Source: Tubulinosema ratisbonensis (Eukaryota > Microsporidia > Tubulinosematidae). From it: a DNA stretch of 10,372 nucleotides. The translations under genes were made by a program, and so were the position numbers. The stretch covers positions 1 to 10,372 of the forward strand of contig RCSS01000425.1 of the NCBI GenBank assembly GCA_004000155.1. Reading direction: 5' to 3'. Position 1 is the stretch's first letter; every line of letters starts with the position of its first letter. The notes below the pieces were generated by a model. It saw only the letters and a program-made list of their open reading frames with translations. It made no database searches and was not told the origin of the DNA. Below are positions 6,872 through 10,372 of this stretch, piece after piece.

Positions 6872-7514
6872 TGACTACCTTGGTATCATATGATATGATT
6901 TTTTATTTAAAAACAACATTCATTTAAAAATAAGTCAAAATTTTCTATCAGTGTATTATGTAAATACATAAAAATTAACTAATTTAATAAATTTGATATT
7001 ATCCATAGAGGTTAGTGATTTACACAAGTTCAAATATTTAAAAAAACTATAATTTACTTCTTAACTAATCTTTCTTATAAAAACAATGGGGATTTCTATT
7101 TTGTAATGATTGAAATAATCTATAAAAATTTTAAGATAGTTAAATCTTAACATTAATTATCTCAGTGTTAATAAAAATGTATTTTGATCCATAAATACTA
7201 AAAATAAAAATTTTTAACTAAATTACATTAATTACTTAAATATTTAATATTTGGTTAAAACCTTAATCTTCTCTATAAAGTCAAAGAAAAAATATTCTTT
7301 AATGTAAGTTGATCAAAATAATTGTAATATTTTACATCAAAAGATATATTTAGTGAGATCTTTTATGTAAAATTTTATAGTATTTTATTATTTAAAATAT
7401 TTTTTGTGATTAAGAATCATGATGAAGTTTTTTGATTTATAATATAGCACAGATTAAAATATATTTCTAAAATGTTTACTCTTTTTTTTTCAAAAAAAAA
7501 TTTTTTTAAAAGGT
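6872..7514. other. AT-rich, no gene supported
   Basis: No intact gene or clear RNA gene. One plus-strand frame is open for 43 codons between stops (7019-7150; QVQIFKKTIIYFL, then NNGDFYFVMIEIIYKNFK), which looks protein-like but has no match I can name. It may be another gene fragment. A poly(T)/poly(A) junction at about 7482-7508 could form a short hairpin. Confidence 0.4.
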
Positions 7515-7667
7515 CTAAAAAATACTTCTATTATTCATAATTATTATATCAAACCTTTTTTTTCTATGATGTCCTAAGTTTTTCTTAATTCTCTTTTTTA
7601 AATCAATAAATTCTTCAATTGTCTTTAATTCTAAATCAATATTTGATAATAAAATAATACATTTATT
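7515..7667 (-). pseudogene. Coding-like fragment, unidentified
   Basis: A minus-strand frame of 50 codons bounded by stops reads as a charged helical protein: CIILLSNIDLELKTIEEFID then LKKRIKKNLGHHRKKRFDIII. Composition and length in such AT-rich DNA argue for former coding sequence. The first ATG comes only near the C-terminal end, so it is not an intact gene. The same frame continues upstream beyond one TAA (7668-7670) for eight more codons (VTSLMINI). Family unknown. It could belong to the same lost gene as other fragments around it. Confidence 0.35.
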
Positions 7668-7783
7668 TTAGATATTAATCATTAAGGATGTGACTTATTT
7701 AAAATATTAGTCATTTTTTATTTCATCTCTGGGTAATAAAAAATAAATAAGAATTGTTTAAAATAACTTTATTATTAATTTAA

Positions 7784-8144
7784 AAAAATATCTTTTTAAA
7801 ATACTACCTGTTGTTTGGAATATTTAATAAAAAATATGTTGAAAAAAATAGCAACTGGTATGAGGCGTTTGATAATGGTCACCAAGTACAAATAACTCAT
7901 AAGAGAGATTCAATCTTAGAATAAAAAAATCTTATATAAATTAGGAAAGAATGAATTTCAACGATTTTTCAACATTTCTCTACAAATTATATCCGATTGA
8001 GGCGAGGAAACCCCTAGCGTTAATAAAATTCTTTATACATCTAGAGAAGTGTTACTTTTAGATGTTGAATTTTTAGAATTTTCATTGAGTGAAACAGAAA
8101 TTCTATATTTAATAAGAAAAAAATGTAAACAACATGACACTTGA
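7784..8144 (+). pseudogene. Broken gene fragment, unidentified
   Basis: Two adjoining plus-strand frames read as one protein of about 120 residues. Frame one (7784-7921) gives FGIFNKKYVEKNSNWYEAFD and NGHQVQITHKRDSILE and ends at TAA 7922-7924. The other frame picks up across the A-run at 7923-7929 (from about 7920): KKILYKLGKNEFQRFFNISL, one in-frame TGA at 7998-8000, then ILYTSREVLLLDVEFLEFSL and SETEILYLIRKKC to a TGA at 8142-8144. One frameshift plus one nonsense codon explains the break. The final stretch recalls the end of a cyclin box (IL...E..IL..L.F.L...), but this is too weak to name it. The N-terminal portion is absent or unrecognisable. Confidence 0.45.
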
Positions 8145-8805
8145 AATATTTATTTTAAAATATACTAAGTGTTTTTTTACCAAAAACGATTATTGAAAAT
8201 ACTTTAGTTCAGTGTGCTTTTTAATAGTTAGATATCCGATCATAAATTTCATGGATGTAGTATGTTCTTGTTCATATTTTGTAAAAAATAGAAAATGTAG
8301 CCATATCTATAATTTTTTAAAAAATACAAAAATTCATTTCTATAATGTAATATTTAGTCATCCTAAATATTTGATTTTTTTTTATTTCTACTTAAGATCT
8401 GGATGTTATAAAAAAGGTTTAAAAGCTTTTTCTATGTAATTCAGAATTATTTTGTATGTTTGTGTGTGCTACTGGCAAAATTGCTTTCATTTTTTTATTA
8501 TTAAAGAATATTCTCCAAAATCCATATGATTTAAAAATTTAGAATGAATGCGTTCAAAAAGATAAATGACCAAGAGGTATTTATTGATTTTCAAGACAAC
8601 AGAACCTTTTAGTTTGCCACTTAAAACTGCCGTTTGCAAAGCAACACAATACTTTATTACTACAATGATTTTCATATGCGAGAATCGAATAATCTTAATT
8701 TTATTTGTCGTTTTTATTAAATTTAATTAATGTGTACAAATATAAGTAAACGTAAATAATCTTATGTAAAAAAGAAATATTATCAACTCGTACAAGGTTT
8801 TTTCT
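8103..8805 (-). pseudogene. Second decayed ISXO2-like transposase, opposite strand
   Basis: Read downward on the minus strand, the family order appears. RKNLVRVDNISFLHKIIYVY (from 8805) resembles the KRxSVRxxSFF linker helix. Next is LSGKLKGSVVLKINKYLL (8621-8568), matching KxGGxGxVVEIDExLL. Then come ERIHSKFLNHMDFGE, like NRGRxxxxQWVFGG, and KAILPVAHTNIQ. The IILNYIEKAF / FFITSR stretch sits in the position of the IxSD motif. Last is EHTTSMKFMIGYLTIKK (8267-8217), matching HTxxIExxWxxLK. The first Asp is Asn (8583-8585), VEIDE has become LKINK, and the Glu is Lys (8247-8249), all single G-to-A changes. Frames shift at least three times. Its tail overlaps the fragment at 7784-8144 on the other strand by some 40 bp, so the lower limit is approximate. 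No terminal inverted repeats were recognised. Confidence 0.6.
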
Positions 8806-9170
8806 AGAATATTGTGTGAATATTGAATTTGATATTCTTTAAACTTTTCAACTATAATTTAGACACGCTAGAAGAATTTAATTGACTTATTAAATAGTTT
8901 TTATAACATCTCAGGTTATATTTTTTTTATTCATTTTACTTTAAAAGTCTCATAATTAAATTCAAAAAATTTTATAAATAACATTGATCATTAATATTTT
9001 AGAATTTTAAATTGAACTTTTTATATTTCTACTAAGAAGTAATTAATTTTTGAAAACGTTTCTTCAAACTAAAATTCATAGTTTAGGAGATTTGTAATAT
9101 ATGAGTTTGAAAAATTTAAATTTTAAATTAATTTATGAATTCTTTAAAATATAAAAATACCTAAAAAATT
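8806..9170. other. AT-rich gap between decayed genes
   Basis: No intact gene, RNA gene or repeat could be supported. The N-terminal zinc-ribbon portion expected upstream of the minus-strand transposase remnant would fall at about 8810-9000, but no CxxC pattern was found. Confidence 0.4.
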
Positions 9171-10345
9171 TTAAATATAGTTTAGAGTCAATCTAATAAT
9201 AAAAGCAACTCTTTTATTTCTCTTTGCACATTCATTTTTTTCTAGTAAAAAAACATCACTGAACACATATTGATATAAAAGCTTTACTTTTTTACTAACA
9301 TTAGTTGTTTTTGGTGATAAATTAAAATAAGATATTTCTAAATTTATATTTTTCATCGATAAAAATAAAAAAAAAGATTTAGCTAACACGAATTCTAAAC
9401 AACTTTGTAATATATCACATTGTAGACATATAAAATAAATATACAAATGCACATCTAAGAACAAATTATAAATTATTCTAAGTTTATAAGAAGGAATAAA
9501 ATTATTTTTGAAAATATCAGTATTATTATCAAAAAGCAAGTGCATAACTAAAAAATATTTTAACAATTAAATTGATAAACAATAATGTATATAATTTTTT
9601 TTAATGATTAAAATTTGTTTATCTCTAATCGCCTTAAAAATAAATGTTAAACTATTACAAAATTTGTATAATTTACTTGTACCTTTATAATTTAATATTG
9701 CATTATAAGAATGAGCTGTAACTTCTCTTGAAGTATCATTATATTTTCTTTTTGTACAGAAATAACTTGAAAAATTCATATTGAAAAGGTTTTTAGTGGC
9801 CACTGTAAATTGGTAAATTAAATTATTAAAATCGATTATATCTTCCTGAGAAACTTTTGTATCAATTTGATTTGCAATTTTTTACCCGATAAGTTTTTTC
9901 TCATTAAAACATAGTTAGTTATTTATCACAATATTAAAAAATAGATCGATAAAAGCATATTCCAATTGAAAATTATTAATTCCTTTTCTAAACTTATCAA
10001 CAAAGAACAAAAACTTTGAAGTTGTTTTAAAAATTCAATTGATTAAAAAATCTTCTCTGAATTCAACACTACCTTTTAGTTTTATAATATAGTAAATAAT
10101 TATCTCGATAAAGTTAACATATCCTTTAATTTTGATTTTTTGTTTATAATACAAAAAGTGATTATCATATTCTTTAAGCATGGCTTTGATAGAAAGATTT
10201 TGTCGATTGCCATTTAGGTTTTATTAACAAAAGCCGTTTGTTTATTCTTTGTCATAACATTATTTTTCTTCCTTGGATTTTTTGCATATTCTGTATTAAA
10301 CGATGTTGATACCAAAGAAAAAACTATTAAAATAATTTGGTTCAT
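9171..10345 (-). pseudogene. Broken gene for a secreted protein with signal peptide
   Basis: The gene starts with an ATG at 10343-10345. The first 43 codons give a signal peptide (MNQIILIVFSLVSTSF) and a basic, Asn/Lys-rich segment (KNPRKKNNVMTKNKQ) before a TAA at 10214-10216. From about 10220 a neighbouring frame continues for about 350 codons with only four stops (TGA 10035-10037, TAA 9915-9917, 9882-9884 and 9567-9569). Roughly thirty would be expected by chance at this composition. The pieces read as one protein: SIKAMLKEYDNHFLYYKQK, SVEFREDFLIN, FVDKFRKGINNFQLEYAFID, DTKVSQEDIIDFNNLIYQF, SREVTAHSYNAILNYKG, TNVSKKVKLLYQYVFSDVF and others. The intact protein would have had about 390 residues, a secretory signal and no obvious membrane anchor. 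No family is recognised. Microsporidia have large lineage-specific families of secreted, host-exposed proteins, and this is likely a dead member of one. Sequencing error could explain one break but hardly five. Confidence 0.65.
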
Positions 10346-10372
10346 CTAAGGCAATCCTTCTTAAACTATGGA

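Noticed and set aside
8212..8439. Plus-strand frame with CSCSYFVKNRKCSHIY, like the CxCx(n)CxH of a SWIM zinc finger of a MULE transposase
   Set aside because: The frame begins at GTG and has no supporting transposase motifs upstream, and the same bases on the minus strand fit the ISXO2-like motif series (HTTSMKFMIGYL). The cysteine pattern is probably chance.
1..10372. tRNA, rRNA, snRNA and CRISPR features
   Set aside because: No B-box-like GGTTCGAATCC pattern with a matching stem, no conserved rRNA or U6 core and no spaced repeat array was seen by eye. A dedicated covariance search was not possible.

Overview
The window looks like nuclear DNA of a microsporidian, an obligate intracellular fungus-related parasite. 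The evidence is a very low GC content, short gene spacers, no convincing introns, and eukaryote-type core proteins that are short for their families. The Sec61-gamma carries the eukaryotic signature IPINNIIVG, the Kae1 is of eukaryotic type, and Nob1 and an Orc1/Cdc6 ATPase are present. ISXO2-like transposase debris, a class reported from several larger microsporidian genomes, fits the same picture. Genus or species cannot be set from this sequence alone. Unresolved bases at 1589, 1640, 2136, 2148 and 3918 indicate a draft assembly.

The left part, about 1-6223, is a gene array. It holds an Orc1/Cdc6-type replication-licensing ATPase (175-930, minus), the ribosome-maturation endonuclease NOB1 (1130-1798, minus), the translocon subunit SSS1/SEC61G (1851-2075, plus, divergent from NOB1 over 52 bp), and a probable BAR/F-BAR-like plus PH-like membrane-shaping protein (2395-3759, minus). 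These are followed by the KEOPS tRNA-modification enzyme KAE1 (4022-5014, minus) and an unrecognised polytopic membrane protein (5492-6223, plus). The genes serve separate housekeeping tasks: DNA replication, 40S maturation, protein translocation, membrane shaping and t6A synthesis. They do not form a pathway. The spacers contain AT-only repeats.

The right part, about 6224-10372, has no intact gene but is not empty. Reading all frames reveals a set of broken genes: two divergent, highly decayed ISXO2-like (IS1595-type DDE) transposases (6386-6871 plus, 8103-8805 minus), an unidentified broken coding stretch (7784-8144 plus), a short coding-like remnant (7515-7667 minus), and a long pseudogene (9171-10345 minus). 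The long pseudogene begins with a clear signal peptide and keeps one frame over about 350 codons despite four stops and one frameshift. It was probably a secreted, lineage-specific parasite protein of about 390 residues.

The main points of interest are this broken secreted protein, the two transposase fossils, an Orc1/Cdc6 protein that seems to lack the arginine-finger segment and whose winged helix appears cut by a frame break, and an unusual in-frame stop pattern at the 5' end of the BAR/PH-like gene.
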